Source: Polytrichum commune | Lineage: Eukaryota > Streptophyta > Polytrichopsida > Polytrichales > Polytrichaceae | DNA: 64,000 nucleotides | Direction: 5' to 3' | Assembly: GCA_950295325.1 (NCBI GenBank) | Contig: OX485806.1 | Location: forward strand, 49,905,169-49,969,168 | Shown: positions 42,793 to 54,652 of the stretch, piece by piece | Numbering within the stretch: the first letter of the stretch is position 1 | How the letters are laid out: each line of letters starts with the position of its first letter | Translations under genes and position numbers: made by a program | The notes under the pieces: generated by a model | What the model saw: only the letters and a program-made list of their open reading frames with translations | Told to the model about the DNA's origin: nothing | The model's database searches: none

Positions 42793-45700
42793 ATGGATGC
42801 CGAGAAGGCACTAGCTGCCATGGCACACCAGTATCAAGATGCAACACTTGCTCAAAAGAAGATAGCATCGAAGACATGGATGCTACTTGATGCAAAGGGG
42901 GGCATTATGCAGCTGGAAGTGGACAAGTATGCTGTCATGCACCGGGTTGGTATCCATGCCCGTGATCTTCGCATCCTGGATCCTCTCCTCTCATATCCAT
43001 CTACAATTTTGGGACGTGAACGGGCCATTGTGCTCAATCTTGAGGTAAAGGTTATTGTGTGTTATATGACCCATTGCACTTATTACATAATCCCTTGAGA
43101 TTGTTTAACCTATCTCCAGAATCTTAGAGGCGGCAGTTTGTGATAACTTAGGATATAGATTGTGAATCACTTCAAGATTCTACTGACCTGACCTGATGCT
43201 CAGACTTGAGTTTAGGTTGAGTTTAGCAGTGTTTTAAGATTATCTTTGTGGTCAATCTGGGACCTAGTTATCTTGCTTTTGCCTTCATTGTCATTTATGA
43301 TTGAATTTTTGACTTGAATTTTATGTTATTATGTTGTACTTCCTTGTGGACAGCATATCAAGGCCATTATCACAGCAGAAGAGGTGAGTTTCTTGCATAG
43401 TATGAACTTCTTGTTGTTGCACAATCACCTTTTTAATTTTCTTTGACGGTTATTATTGAGTGTTATTCTCATTTGCACAATACTTACAAGGATATGCTAT
43501 ACCAATTTGCTGTATGTTTGTTGCATTCTGTGAGCCCACAAGTTTGTCTGCCAAATTCAAAATATGTATATGCCTTGTGCAGGTGTTGTTACGGAATCCT
43601 CAGGATCCATTTGTAATTCCATTTGTGGAGGAGTTGTGTCGGCGATTGCCTGTTAGGGAGTCTGGTATGGGCCATGAGGGCTCTGATGGTGAGGGAAAAG
43701 AAGCAGAGATTAATGGCAAAGGCATGACTTGGAGTCCTTGCAGGGGAGATCAAGATGACAATGTACCAGGAGCAGATGGTATTTTGTTGTGATTTATTTT
43801 GTATCTGGACATACATGTTAAGACTCTATGTTGCTGTCTGTATGCTCATAGTCAGGCCTGTGAAGTGTTTGGTTTGAACTTTCAGTAAAGCAAGGTAAAA
43901 GAAATTTGTAATTTTTTTTTCCTTGCTCTATTTACCATGTGTTTTCATATCCAGTAGAGAAATACAGTGGCCCAACATAGCTCATGTGGGTTTTGCAGAT
44001 CCCCCCTTTGAGTTCCGTGCTCTTGAGGTAGCCCTGGAAGCCATTTGCAGTTTTTTGGATGCACGGACTACAGAGCTGGAAACTGCTGCCTATCCTGCTC
44101 TTGATGAGCTCACTAAAAAGGCATGAACTCAACTTTGTTATCATGGACAATCCACATCTATAAGGGTGGGAGACAGCAGTGGTAGGTGCTTACAATCTGT
44201 AAAAGCCAATTATTTATCAGGAGTTTGCATGGTATCGGTCTATCTTGGCTGCTAATGTGTAAATGTGCTTGTGCTATCTTTTGAAGTGCAGATTAGTAGT
44301 CGAAATCTGGACAGAGTGCGAAAATTGAAGAGTAGTATGACTAGGCTCAATGCAAGAGTTCAGAAGGTACTTCTTTCAGCAGTTTTCCTCGATCTTTTTG
44401 AAAGTGTGAACTACAAATAGGCTGTTTTCTAGGGGACTTGTAGGAGGCATAGTTTTCTGGTTACAGACCTACAACCTACTGAAAATTTGTTTAAGGGAAT
44501 GCCACTGTCTGCTGTATTTCAGGTGTGAATGTCTTGAGACCACCTTGTTGGGTGCCCATGTTGGATGATTTAGCTGCAGTGACATCCTCAAGTACATTCA
44601 GAATATTTCCTGGCAGTATGATTGTCCTTGGTTAATTATTGGCATAGTAAAGTCAAACATGCTCAAAGGCAAAACCTCAGTTGTATGTGGAAGTATTATA
44701 TTGCTGCATGTTATGAGTTTTGAGATAAGGAGTTGGTTTCAATGTTGTCAATAAAGACCAGTTTTGTGCAGGTCAGGGATGAATTGGAACAGCTTCTGGA
44801 CGATGATGATGATATGTCTGATCTTTTTCTTACACGAAAAATGGTTGGAGGTACATCTCCTGTTACAAGTTCTGGTGCAATTGGTTGGGCTCCTGCATCC
44901 CCAACAATTGGATCCCGAATTTCACGAATCAGCAAAGCTAGCACTGTTACTAGCTTTAACCATGGAACAACAACAGGTGCAGATGATGTGGAGGAGCTAG
45001 AGATGCTTCTAGAGGTATTGTTAATATGATATCTCCCTTTTGTGTTCTGTGCTTTTGGAAAGTTCTTGTGGAATGACCACCTAGAATATTCATATCATCC
45101 ATCCTAATCTCTGGCTTGTCCGGATGGCAGGCTTATTTTATGCAGATTGATGGAACACTTAATAAATTAACTACAGTTAAGTTTTCCTCCTCTTTACTTT
45201 TTTGAAATGGTCTCTTCCCAAAATTAGCAGACTTGTTGTGATCATCAATTGCCTATTGAACATGTGCTGAGTGTTTGTTTTTCCCATTTGCAGCTTCGAG
45301 AGTACATTGATGACACAGAGGACTACATCAACATTCAGGTACTTTCTTCTCTGAATGACATTGTTTACTAAGTGCATGTTTATTTGCTCGATCTGTGGAT
45401 GTCTTAGAGCAAATGATGATCCCTGTTCTTGATTGGTGGAGTAAATAAAAGGTTTGTTGATGTAGCACAGGGGTGGTGCCTGAGGGTAACCATGCTGTTG
45501 CAGAAGTCCTTCCTCACTTGGCTCTTTGTTATGCAGGTGACATAGTTACAGATAGATATGAAGAGAATTTGTGTGAAAAAAATGCTTTGGATGTTTAATT
45601 GCAGATGACTGCAGCAAGAAAAAAAATTAGGGCAGCTGTCTTATGATGATATTTTTGTGCTGTTCTGATAACTTCACTGTTTCTGCTTTTTCGAAACAGC

Positions 45701-46456
45701 TTGACAACCATAGAAACCAGCTCATTCAGGTGTGCAACTGCACCTTTTACTACTAATCGCCTTCAGCTATGTAAGGATGGGGATGTCATGTTTATGTAAG
45801 CTAATGTTGTTGCAGTTTGCCAGAAGGGACCTTGTGACTGATGTCCTTCAAGAATCCTCATTTGTTAGGTAGGTTACCTGATTTTGTTCTCAAGGTGGAA
45901 GGCCTCATCACCACCTTCATCTGGATGGTGCAGTTGGAGTTGATTCTCAGCTCAGCAACTGTTGTGGTGGCTATCTACTCATTGGTGGCTGGCATATTTG
46001 GCATGAATATTCCATATACTTGGAATACAGAACATGCATTTGTCTTCAAATGGGTACACAATCGCCACTTTTCTGGCTCCTCTGTGCAGGAAGATTAGAA
46101 ATTGCTTATGATTGTAATGTGTTTCATTGACCTTCCCTGCTACTAGTGTACATATTTACATTTTTCATACTACTGTGACGGTTAAGATTGAATATGAAAT
46201 GAGGTGAAGGTCTAGTGTCTCCATGCTTCTACTAAAGGTGTCTATAGATGCTGCATCATGTGTAGATTAGGTCCTCATTCTGCGTAGACTTACTGCTTTA
46301 ATGCTGTTTGATCCTTGGAACCCTGTTTATGTTGCAGTAGTAGATCTGAGCTTTTGTACTGTATTTCAGGTGGTGGTAGTTACAGGCATTGTCTGCATGC
46401 TGATCTTCATTGCTGTGCTATCTTATGCACGCTACAAGCACCTTATTGGGACATGA
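42793..46456 (+). CDS. MRS2: MRS2/MGT-type (CorA family) magnesium transporter, 11 coding exons
   Basis: CorA/MRS2 proteins form pentameric Mg2+ channels in cell or organelle membranes. Exons: 42793-43044, 43354-43383, 43583-43778, 43999-44120, 44292-44366, 44772-45014, 45131-45175, 45294-45338, 45700-45729, 45934-46053, 46370-46456. They join into 414 codons without a stop, and every acceptor is AG. Landmarks: [20 protein letters not shown] and [20 protein letters not shown] (N-terminal domain, residues about 45-84), [24 protein letters not shown], the long helical stretch from [10 protein letters not shown] to [12 protein letters not shown]1 (about 350-368), the GMN selectivity motif at 369-371, NIPYTW, and TM2 (about 387-405) with a short basic tail. 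A low-complexity insert after RRLPVRES (residues about 120-155) is longer than I expect. Start: the first ATG after the leader intron, following an in-frame stop. Which paralogue or membrane cannot be told. Confidence 0.95.
44121..44291 (+). other. GC-AG intron in MRS2
   Basis: The exon ends CTCACTAAAAAG and is followed by GCATGA, not GT; the acceptor is GAAGTGCAG. Joining 44120 to 44292 gives TKK|ISSRNLD, the conserved order in this family, and no GT nearby would preserve it. GC donors are a known minor class, usually with a strong AG before the site, as here (AAG|GC). Confidence 0.8.
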
Positions 46457-46671
46457 GTAATAATCCTAACTGAGTTTACTCATTCCCTTACATTTCTACA
46501 CGACATTCCTCACACTTGTCCATTGTAGGGAGCCAAGAATGGTTGAAAGTTAAGATGAATTTCGCTAGAGTTGGCTGTAAGGTGGATGTGTGATTTTCCT
46601 TTGAGAACCTATTGAATCTTGTGAATGTATGTCCTTCTGTTGGCATGGCATCAGTTACCATTATTTGTAAC

Positions 46672-46677
46672 AATAAA
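46672..46677 (+). terminator. Poly(A) signal of MRS2
   Basis: AATAAA lies 216 bp after the stop codon, in AT-rich DNA following TTATTTGTAAC. It is the first canonical hexamer in the 3' flank. Confidence 0.55.
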
Positions 46678-46764
46678 GTGATCTGGCTGTGAGCTTGATT
46701 CTCCCTGCATAGGGTGACTTTGGATGCAGACTCTGAGCTTTCTCTGAATCTTAGAACCTCTTTC

Positions 46765-46804
46765 AGAAGCACAGAAGCACAGAAGCACAGAAGCACAGAA
46801 GTGC
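46765..46804. repeat. 8-bp microsatellite (AGAAGCAC)
   Basis: Four exact copies of AGAAGCAC plus a variant fifth (AGAAGTGC) lie about 90 bp after the putative poly(A) signal. Confidence 0.95.
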
Positions 46805-47151
46805 AAATGCTCTTTGCTTAGTTCATGTGAATATTTTCATGTTCAGAATTTCATGTTAGCTAGTGTGTTGGTTTAGACGTTCAAACAAGTTTGTAACACG
46901 GTCAATGACACCTCTTTATCAATCTTTTCAGCATGGCCATTTGATCTGTGGTATGTAGATGGATAGGTATGTAGGTAGTTGGGTCATTTGTTTGTACAGA
47001 AATTTGAGCTTCATTTAAACTCAATAATATTTTTCACTTCCCGCAATTAACACATAATTCAATCAGACAAAATATTCATTGCTAGGATATCATGATCACC
47101 ACAATGATTGTAGTATACTATCATTATCTTGGGCAACCGTATGAGTTGTAC
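46805..47151. other. MRS2 3' flank, nothing recognised
   Basis: AT-rich, without ORF or repeat partner, up to the small TIR element at 47154. Confidence 0.4.
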
Positions 47152-47153
47152 TA

Positions 47154-47635
47154 CACCGTTTATGGTATTTAGTGTCACGTACACTGTGAAGCACCTAAAC
47201 TAGAGGTCCCTAAGTGTCACACCCGTTAATTGCCAAGATGATTCTATTTGTCAACATGAGTAATTTCGTTCAGTGAAAAAATATCTACATTATGACATTT
47301 AGAGTAGCACATGTGGATATCTTAGATGATAGTTTTGCTTTTTAGTATCCAAGGGGAGCGTACTAATGACAAGTGTCATGTGTTTGCATTTTTGTATGCA
47401 AGAGGAAGATATTTTTGAGCATATTAATGGCAAATGTTAATTGTATACACTTAGTCAATTTGTAGATCATTGTGTAAATAGGCATGCATCTCATAACACT
47501 ATAATTATACATGTTCATGCCAAGTGTCATAGGTGACACTTCTGATGAAGTTAATCATCGGTGTAACCCAGCATATGTATCAAAATAAGGTAAGTGACAA
47601 TATTACACATGTGGCACTACACACCATAAATGGTG
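47154..47635. mobile_element. TA-site MITE-like element, copy 1
   Basis: It starts CACCGTTTATGGTATTTAGT directly after a TA (47152-47153) and ends ACCATAAATGGTG at 47635, so the ends are inverted repeats. The same terminus occurs at 52513-52863. It contains GTGTCACGTACAC palindromic sequence near the start and no ORF. The right TA is missing because a second related unit follows at once. Confidence 0.65.
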
Positions 47636-47965
47636 CACACCCCTTATAGAATTTAGTGTCACGTACACTATCCATGAAAGGCTTAAAGTGTTACGTCCAC
47701 TAATCGCCGATATGATACTAATGGTATCTTTTTGAAGTGAATTTATTTGCATTATGATATTTAGCATAGTACATTAGGATATTTGAGATGATAGCTTTGT
47801 GTTTTGGTATGCAAAAGGAGGATATTATTGAGCATATTAATGGCAAGTGTTATGTGTTTACATGTCAATATGCAGAAGGAAGATAGTCTTGAGCATACTA
47901 ATGCCAAGTATCATTTGTTCACACTTCAGTCAACTTGTAGACCATTGTGGACGAGGAGCTAAAGC
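47636..47965. repeat. Tandem second unit of the 47.15-kb MITE, truncated
   Basis: It runs parallel to 47160-47475: TTTAGTGTCACGTACACT, AGTGTxACxxCCxxTAATxGCC, GAGCATATTAATGGCAA(G/A)TGTTA, TGTAGA(C/T)CATTGTG. The offset is about 482 bp. It lacks the inverted terminus on the right, so the pair looks like a head-to-tail dimer with a broken end. Confidence 0.7.
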
Positions 47966-48680
47966 TAGAGCATGAGTATGAGCATGAGCAAGCCCCTATT
48001 ACCAACATTTTGGGGCTTGCTTGTATTTTATTGGGACCAGTTAAAGGCCACACATACCCCTATAACCATGTTGTAGAGGCAACTACCCAAAATACTTTAT
48101 GTGATGCATGAATGAATTTTTTGGTTGCTTGAATGATGTTATTTGGAGTTAAGTTACGGGGTTAGGGTTCCCATGGACTATGGTTTCAAGGTGGCCCTGA
48201 TTCTATTGCACACATGACATCCCCACGACGATGTCCGACAACAAACAACATGCATTTGACACAAACAATGAGCAATGTTTTTAGCATGCACAATCCTTCA
48301 GCGAGATGACATGGCACACAATCTTCACACAAAGTGCATTTAAAAATAGTCTACAACCACACTAGAGTACTCAATGATTGCAAGAATAAAATTAACTTAC
48401 ATTAAACATCTCCAATGTTAAGGTCCAAAACATTGCTCCCTCATTGAACTCCACAACCCTAAGCTCAAGCCAAGGATGCTACATTGTAGTAACAATATTA
48501 AGAAAATTTCAAACAACCACATCCCCATCTCCAACTGCATCTTCACCAATGGGGACAAATAGTTGTAATATTCTAAGATTTGCATTTCCTAGTTGTGATT
48601 GGGGTTGGGCTCCAGACTTCCCCCAAATCTACAAACCAAAACAGTAGCATGCGATGCATAGTGTTGGTTGGCTCTCATTA
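47966..48680. other. No recognised feature
   Basis: Only short, low-quality frames. Near 47960-48010 a short GAGCATGAGTATGAGCATGAGC repeat is seen. Confidence 0.4.
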
Positions 48681-48681
48681 C

Positions 48682-49725
48682 CTAAAATTGGGTAAACCGT
48701 TTTGGTTGATTTCTAATCATCTGTCTCCAATCATTGTTCACAAGATGGAGCTTGGACAATTGAGCAGTAGCCTCATCAAATGTACCTTCCAGAATCACCT
48801 TCAAAATGCGCTCCAAGAATGAATCTTTTGGAATGGGAGGCAAAACAAAGCCCATATTGATACTACTCTGGTCGGTACTGCGAGCTTTGGAAAACATGAG
48901 GATGTGGACAAGACAATGAATGAAGTAAAGAATTGTCCAGACACTATTCTAATGGACATGGTTGCTAGATATCAGTAGCAAAGACCATTTGCTATTATGA
49001 GTATTTTTACTTTTCAAGTCATTAGAAAAAAATCTCCCTCTATCTTTGACTATGCAAGTAGGCCAAGCCATGCCATCATGACACAAGTGGAGAACACATA
49101 AATGTGTACAATCATCCAACAAATGGATCATTGTTGAGAAGTTTGGTCACCTCATAAGCGCACCATTGTACGTTGTGGGTACATACATCCACAATGGGAT
49201 CGACTTGGTGAACAACCAAGATTACATTGTATTGATGCTTGCGAGGGATGTACTTCCTTTGTTCCCTTCTTAATGCTGGTAAAGAGCATCCTCCAAAAAT
49301 TTGGGCAATTGCATATTGAAAATTGGTCCATTGTCATATTCCACTTCATGGTAGGATCTGTGCTATTCCATTTTGTCAAAAGGTGCAACCTTTCTATGCC
49401 AAAAGACATCATGCTCTTTATGGTGGCAACCATAAACTGTCCAAAATCCAATTTTGTGAAATGGCCAGATGTAGGTTGCACTCGATGAACTGCTTGTTGT
49501 CACACATTGCGGGATGTGCATTCTCTAGTTTGTGGAGTGCACACTAGATGCGCTCATTAAGCCCGAGTTTAATGACAGTTTCTTGCCCAATTTTTCCAAT
49601 TTGAAACCTCCATTGTTTAGCATGAACACCTTGGTAATTGTCAAATTTGTTTTCATTACTAACGAATAAGATGGGATTATTGGCTTAGACATAACACAAT
49701 CACTTACCAAACCCACCACACACAT
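48682..49725 (-). pseudogene. Unidentified minus-strand coding remnant
   Basis: Two stretches look like former protein. At about 49475-49263 (minus) one frame reads 70 codons with a single TAG, containing YGCHHKEHDVFWHRKVAPF and GPIFNMQLPKFLEDAL. The ORF 48897-48682 has PPIPKDSFLERILKVILEGT and LSKLHLVNNDWRQM. Composition (many aromatics, His pairs, few low-complexity tracts) suggests a real enzyme such as a transposase, but I do not recognise the family. The intervening frames are broken by several stops. Confidence 0.4.
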
Positions 49726-50590
49726 CTCAATATCACTTGCAACAAACCAATGGAGTTTTGATTATGACTCTATGAATGAAGGCATCGTAATAAGACCTTC
49801 ATAACATGGGGCATGGGTATTGCAACCAATGAGATTCTTAAATCTCTCATGAGTTACCGCCCTAATGACATCGCATTTCACATCAGAGGCTTTGTTGACG
49901 CATGAAATATGCCTTACCGCACTTGCGTAGTGGAGATCATGGTCTCTAAAGCATTCCCCGCTAGAGAAAAATGGGTAGGCAACGAAAGACTTTTAAGTTG
50001 TAGTTAACCTGACCAAGGTAATGCGAGTCATGAGCACCGCCCAATTCATCAGAGAAACTTCACTTTGCATGTCCAAATTCCATCTCCCCTTTCAAATGAT
50101 GCACTCAATTAGGCTTTGCTTCGTAAATCCAAACCCATCTCCACCCTCTTATTGAGGCATTCCATCAGGCTTCTAGCCTGGGGCTTTTATTTTGGTGATT
50201 TCTAGTGCTTCAAGTGCATTCAACACTACTTCTATGCAATATTAGGATTGGCTTCAAAAAATCTCAACTCTCAAGTGTAGTGGCTAATTGATGGCTGCCC
50301 CAAGCTAAAAGCTTTGGGCTTTTACTTTTGTGATTTTGGGCCCTTTCATGATGTGGATTACGCTCCTCATTGCAGTGGCTTGTTGATACCTGCCACAAAC
50401 TCCAAGCTTGGAGCCTTTTGTTTATTGTAATTTGGGGTCTTTCAAGAATATGCTCCAAGTGCATTCAATACCAGTGTTATGTAGTACTATGGTTGGCTTC
50501 AAAGGACCTCAACCCTTAATGCAATTGCTAGGTGGCGCCTACCGCAAGCTTGGGGCTTGGGCTTTTAATTCTTTGCTTTTGGGCCCTTTC
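49726..50590. other. Degenerate repeat region before the satellite array
   Basis: At 50250-50600 three related blocks of about 120 bp can be seen, each with GGCTTCAAA..(A/C)CTCAA, GGCTTTTxxTTTTGTGAxTTTGGGCCCTTTCA and C(A)AAGCTTGG(G)GC. No ORF has support. Confidence 0.5.
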
Positions 50591-50599
50591 ATCCTGTGA

Positions 50600-52512
50600 G
50601 TCTGGCTCTTGAACGTCAATCCTAGTCTCCAAAATTTCATATCAAGTGCAAAGCTGAACAAACGTACTCTGATCATTCATTCATTTATTCATAATCAGTA
50701 TTCATGAAATTTTCTCTTCCAATCATATGAACTTGGCTTCCTATAGCAAAGCTATGAGGAACCAACCTTGACGACAACCTCATTCTACAATACTTTCATT
50801 CCAAGCGCATACAAACTCTGATCTCATTTCAATTTTTAATTTTTAATTTTTTTCCCCTTCAATATTCATGTAACTCTTTCCTCTACACTCATATGAATTC
50901 GACATCCCATAATAATATTCCATAGTCCTAGTCTTGACAGCAAGCCTCAATCTCCACAACTTTATGCCAAGTGCAATGAACTCCGACTTCAAAATTATCA
51001 TTTTCCAGTATTTATGAATTTCTCTCCTCTACACTTTTATATAATTTGCATCCCATAATAGTACTATGCAGTCTTGGCCTTGATGGCAAACCCCAATCTC
51101 CAAAAACTCATATCAAGTGGAAACTATCTCTGATTTTTAGGTTCATTTTTTTTCCTTCAATGTTCACAAAATTCTTTCCTCTACAATCATGCAACTTTGG
51201 CATCCCATAATAATATTGTGGAGTACTAGTCTTGACAGCAAGCCCAATCTCCAAAAATTCACACCAAATGCAACCAAACTCCGATTTCAAAACTTTATTT
51301 TTTCCAACGTTTGTGAAATTTCCTTCTCTAAATTTATACAAATTTGGCATTCCATAATAGCACAATGCAGTACTAGTCTTGACACCAAGCCCCAATCTCT
51401 ATAATTCATAGCAAGTGCAAATGAACTCCTATGTCAAAAAAATTCTTCTTTCAATATTCATGAAACCCTCTCCTCTACACTCATACAAATTTGGCATCCC
51501 ATTATAGTATTGTGCAATAGTTCACTAGATTTATTTATTTATAATTAGGTTTTGCACAATGCTTTGTATGTTTACTATTGATGAATTTTTTTACCAAGTA
51601 CAATTGTTAATGTTCTATAATGTCCAAACAACTAAATTGACATTTGTTGGTAAAATATGAGATATAAAATACATAAATATAGAATTTCATAATTCCAATT
51701 AATAAGTGGCACTAAATACAATATCTAGTGTAGCCGTAACGGTGAGCCCCAATCTCCACAACTCCAACGAACTCCGATTTAAATTTTTTTCTGGTAGTAT
51801 TCATGAAATTTTCATCCCACACTTGTATGAATTCGGCCTCCCATAACAGTATTGGGCAAGATTATTCTAGACAGCAAGCCCCAATTTCCAAAAAATTATA
51901 GCAAGTGCACACAAAGTATGATTTCATAATTTATTTTTATCAATATTCATAAAACTCTCTCCTCTACACTCATATGACTTTGGAATCCCATAATAGTACA
52001 CCCTAACCTACTTAATTTCACCCTCTGTAATGTCACTACTTCTTTTATATGCAAAAGCCTGAGGGAATGGATGTGCTCAATTAAATCCCTCACTTTCTTG
52101 TCACATTCCCCTCCCATACATCACGGGTTTTGAAATTATAGTAATCCACCAAAGGATTCCAAACACAAGCTGCATCCATCACATTGTCATCATTGTCATT
52201 ATTATCATTGTTGCAATGTTGACATTGTGCTATTCCATAATGTTGCACGCTACATTGATCTCCTATTATCATGCATCCGTGTACACTACAAACCTCCTTA
52301 ATATCACATGCACTTTGTTGGCCACATGCATGATATTAAGGAGGTTAGTGTATTGTGGAATATTAGTCTTGATGCCAAAGCCCCAACTTCCAAAAATTCA
52401 AACAAAGTGCAATTGAACTTTGATTTTAGAAATTGTTTTTCCAATATTCAAGTAATTTTCTCCTTTATGCTTTAATGAATGTGAAATCCCATAGTAATGA
52501 TGTGGAGTACTA
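50600..52512. repeat. ~148-bp satellite-like tandem array, interrupted
   Basis: The unit contains GTCTTGACAGCAAGCCCCAA, TCTCCAAAAATTCAT, CAATATTCATGAAA, CTCTCCTCTACACTCATA and TTTGGCATCCCATAATAGTA. The GTCTTGAC anchor lies near 50931, 51077, 51229 and 51376 (spacing 146-152 bp). More divergent units follow to 52000 and again at 52345-52511. Non-unit DNA intrudes at about 51520-51730 and 52005-52330. A last partial unit follows the MITE at 52866. Confidence 0.9.
52296..52352. other. Perfect 16-bp hairpin
   Basis: AACCTCCTTAATATCA and its exact reverse complement TGATATTAAGGAGGTT are separated by about 24 bp. It lies at the end of a non-satellite insert in the array and may be the terminus of an inserted element. 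No promoter or T-tract marks it as a terminator. Confidence 0.7.
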
Positions 52513-52863
52513 CATTTTTATGGTATTTGGTGTCACCTAACTAATAGTGTCACTTACTCCATTATGAGGCATACTCTAGGTTACAACTCACAAGAAACTA
52601 GATTTATCATTAGTGTGATCACATGACACTTGCCAATCGCATGATAAAAACAATCTTCATGTAATGCTAAAATTATCATTTAAAACGTCCCAATGTGAAA
52701 CACTACATATTAGAACATAGATAATTTTGCACTTTAAAAATTTACTTATCTTCACAAATAATGTCATGTTAATATGTAGCAAACGTGTCACTAGTAGGCC
52801 TTTAACCATCTAGTCTAGGCCCTTTGCAAATAATGTACATGACATTATATACCATAAACGGTG
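52513..52863. mobile_element. TA-site MITE inserted in a satellite unit
   Basis: This 351-bp element has imperfect inverted ends CATTTTTATGGTATTTGGTG and (reverse complement of the right end) CACCGTTTATGGTATATAAT. It is flanked by TA on both sides (52511-52512, 52864-52865). The satellite reads ...GAGTACTA before and GTCTTGA after; intact units have GAGTACTAGTCTTGAC at that point (for example 51222-51236), so removing the element and one TA restores the unit. TA duplication points to the Tc1/mariner superfamily, although the ends are not the Stowaway consensus. Confidence 0.85.
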
Positions 52864-53045
52864 TAGTCTTGATTGCAAGCCCCAATTTCCAAAAATTTAT
52901 ACCAATTGCAAATGATGACCTACACATGCACCTTGTCGTGCTTCCAAATGGACATGTGGCCTCCATGGGTTGGTGGGGAGGAGTCACATCCAATTGACGC
53001 CCTTTCCGTGAGTATATATGGACCCTACTTCCATTCCACCCTCAT

Positions 53046-53694
53046 TGACACGCACCTCTCCATGAGGAGGCATAAGGGGGACCCTGGAGTGACACCTGGG
53101 AATTGTGGCACCATATGTGAGAGAGCCAAAGTGGACCTAATGTGGATTAGGGCCCCAGGCGTTGAGAACGCCTCCCACCCACGGAGACTAGGAGTTATGA
53201 GGGTAAGGCCATAACCATTGAGTAGCTTATGGTGTTTGGATCTAGAATGCTCAAGAAGTCCCCAATCGAAGGTGTGAGCTAAGAGATAGGGCAATTTGAG
53301 TAGGGCGTTGCCTAGGGACATCGCCCAACATTTCAGGGGACATCAATGACTTGGGAGTGGCACTAGGGACTGCTGAGGTTAGAGCAGCCATAACCTTTGC
53401 AATACTTGTCTGAATGGGGTAAGTAATGAGTCTATCGGCACCTTTGCAAAAAATGGATGTTGATAATATACAACAAAATTATGGAGGTTTGAAGCTGCTA
53501 GGGGTCTCTAGTCCCAGCGGCTAAGGGAAAATGTCTACCTGGCCCCAAGTCTATGTGTAGGAAGGTTGGTCACCAAGCTTTGGGAAGCTAACAATGCGTA
53601 TGTGTGGGATATGCAGAGTTAGCATTCATAACACCTACTAGAGTTGAAAAATGGTAAAAAGAAGTTCAAAAAAGCTAGCAAGGGTTACGATACA
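53046..53694 (+). repeat. LTR-A copy with internal deletion
   Basis: It starts TGACACGCACCTCTCC and follows LTR-A to GGCTAAGGGAAAATGTCTAC. Then it skips about 290 bp of the usual middle and ends AGCAAGGGTTACGATACA. No target duplication could be confirmed at these edges. Confidence 0.75.
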
Positions 53695-53730
53695 TGATAT
53701 CATAGCAAGGTTTCAGTATTTGAGCTAGCA

Positions 53731-53931
53731 TTTTGAAGGAGAGAGGGCTGTTAAATGTGCGGGTGACAATGATGAGCTCGGAGCTTTTAAAAAGTTGTGA
53801 CACTCAAAGTGGAAGAAGGTTCCTATCCAAGAGGATTTTGACCCCACCATTGATTCTAATGATAATAGTGGGGATGATGGTGGATTGGGTGAGGAAGTAG
53901 AGGAGTCCCTTGAAAAAAAAATTGGGGGCTA
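53731..53931 (+). pseudogene. Short acidic coding remnant, unidentified
   Basis: One + frame reads HFEGERAVKCAGDNDELG, one TGA, then KWKKVPIQEDFDPTIDSN and an Asp/Gly/Glu-rich end, stopping at 53931. It may be the C-terminal end of a transposase or retrotransposon protein. I do not recognise it. Confidence 0.35.
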
Positions 53932-54647
53932 AAATATCTAAAGCATTCGAAAACATGGAAGGTGGTGATGCTGGATTGAAATTCCAACTCAAATTTCTTC
54001 AATTCATGGACTCTGTGAATCAAAAACCCAAGCGTGGCAAGAAAAAGAGGGCCTACAAGACAAAATGATCAAGCTCCTCCAAGGTAAACATGCCGAGTAT
54101 TTTCTTTGGGTTTGTCATGGCGAGAAATGTGAAAGAATTTTTGTTGGAAATGGATAACTACTATGATGTTTAAAGGCTTGAGGAGGATGTTAGAAACAAA
54201 TTGCATTAGAATGGAAAATTGCATTGAAACAAAGACATGACAGGAAGTAGAGAATTTAAACCCCAAAGAAGATGCTAAACCAAATCATCAACGACACCAA
54301 TATAAGAAAAAATAGACAGAAGCCGCATCGGGGATGCCACAACACGTCAAACTAGGAGCCAAACCTTAACTAAGAGCAAAAAAAACCAAAAGCTGATAGG
54401 CTTAGAAATAGAAAGGCCGGAAACCGAGCATTGAGAGACCGAGGAGCAAAAAAGACAAGGCTTAAGGGCTTCGGACACCAACAAGGCCATAAGGGCATCA
54501 AACCTCCGCAATAGGCACTAACTATAACCTTAGTATTGGCCTAGTGATCAACCGACCTTGACCTCGGGTATCAGATGCCTTTAACTCAGTATCAGTCAGT
54601 AATAACTTGGGGTATGATTAAGGTAGGAGAATACTACAAAGCCTACC
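53932..54647. other. No recognised feature
   Basis: Purine-rich DNA with short frames only. Confidence 0.4.
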
Positions 54648-54652
54648 TTATT

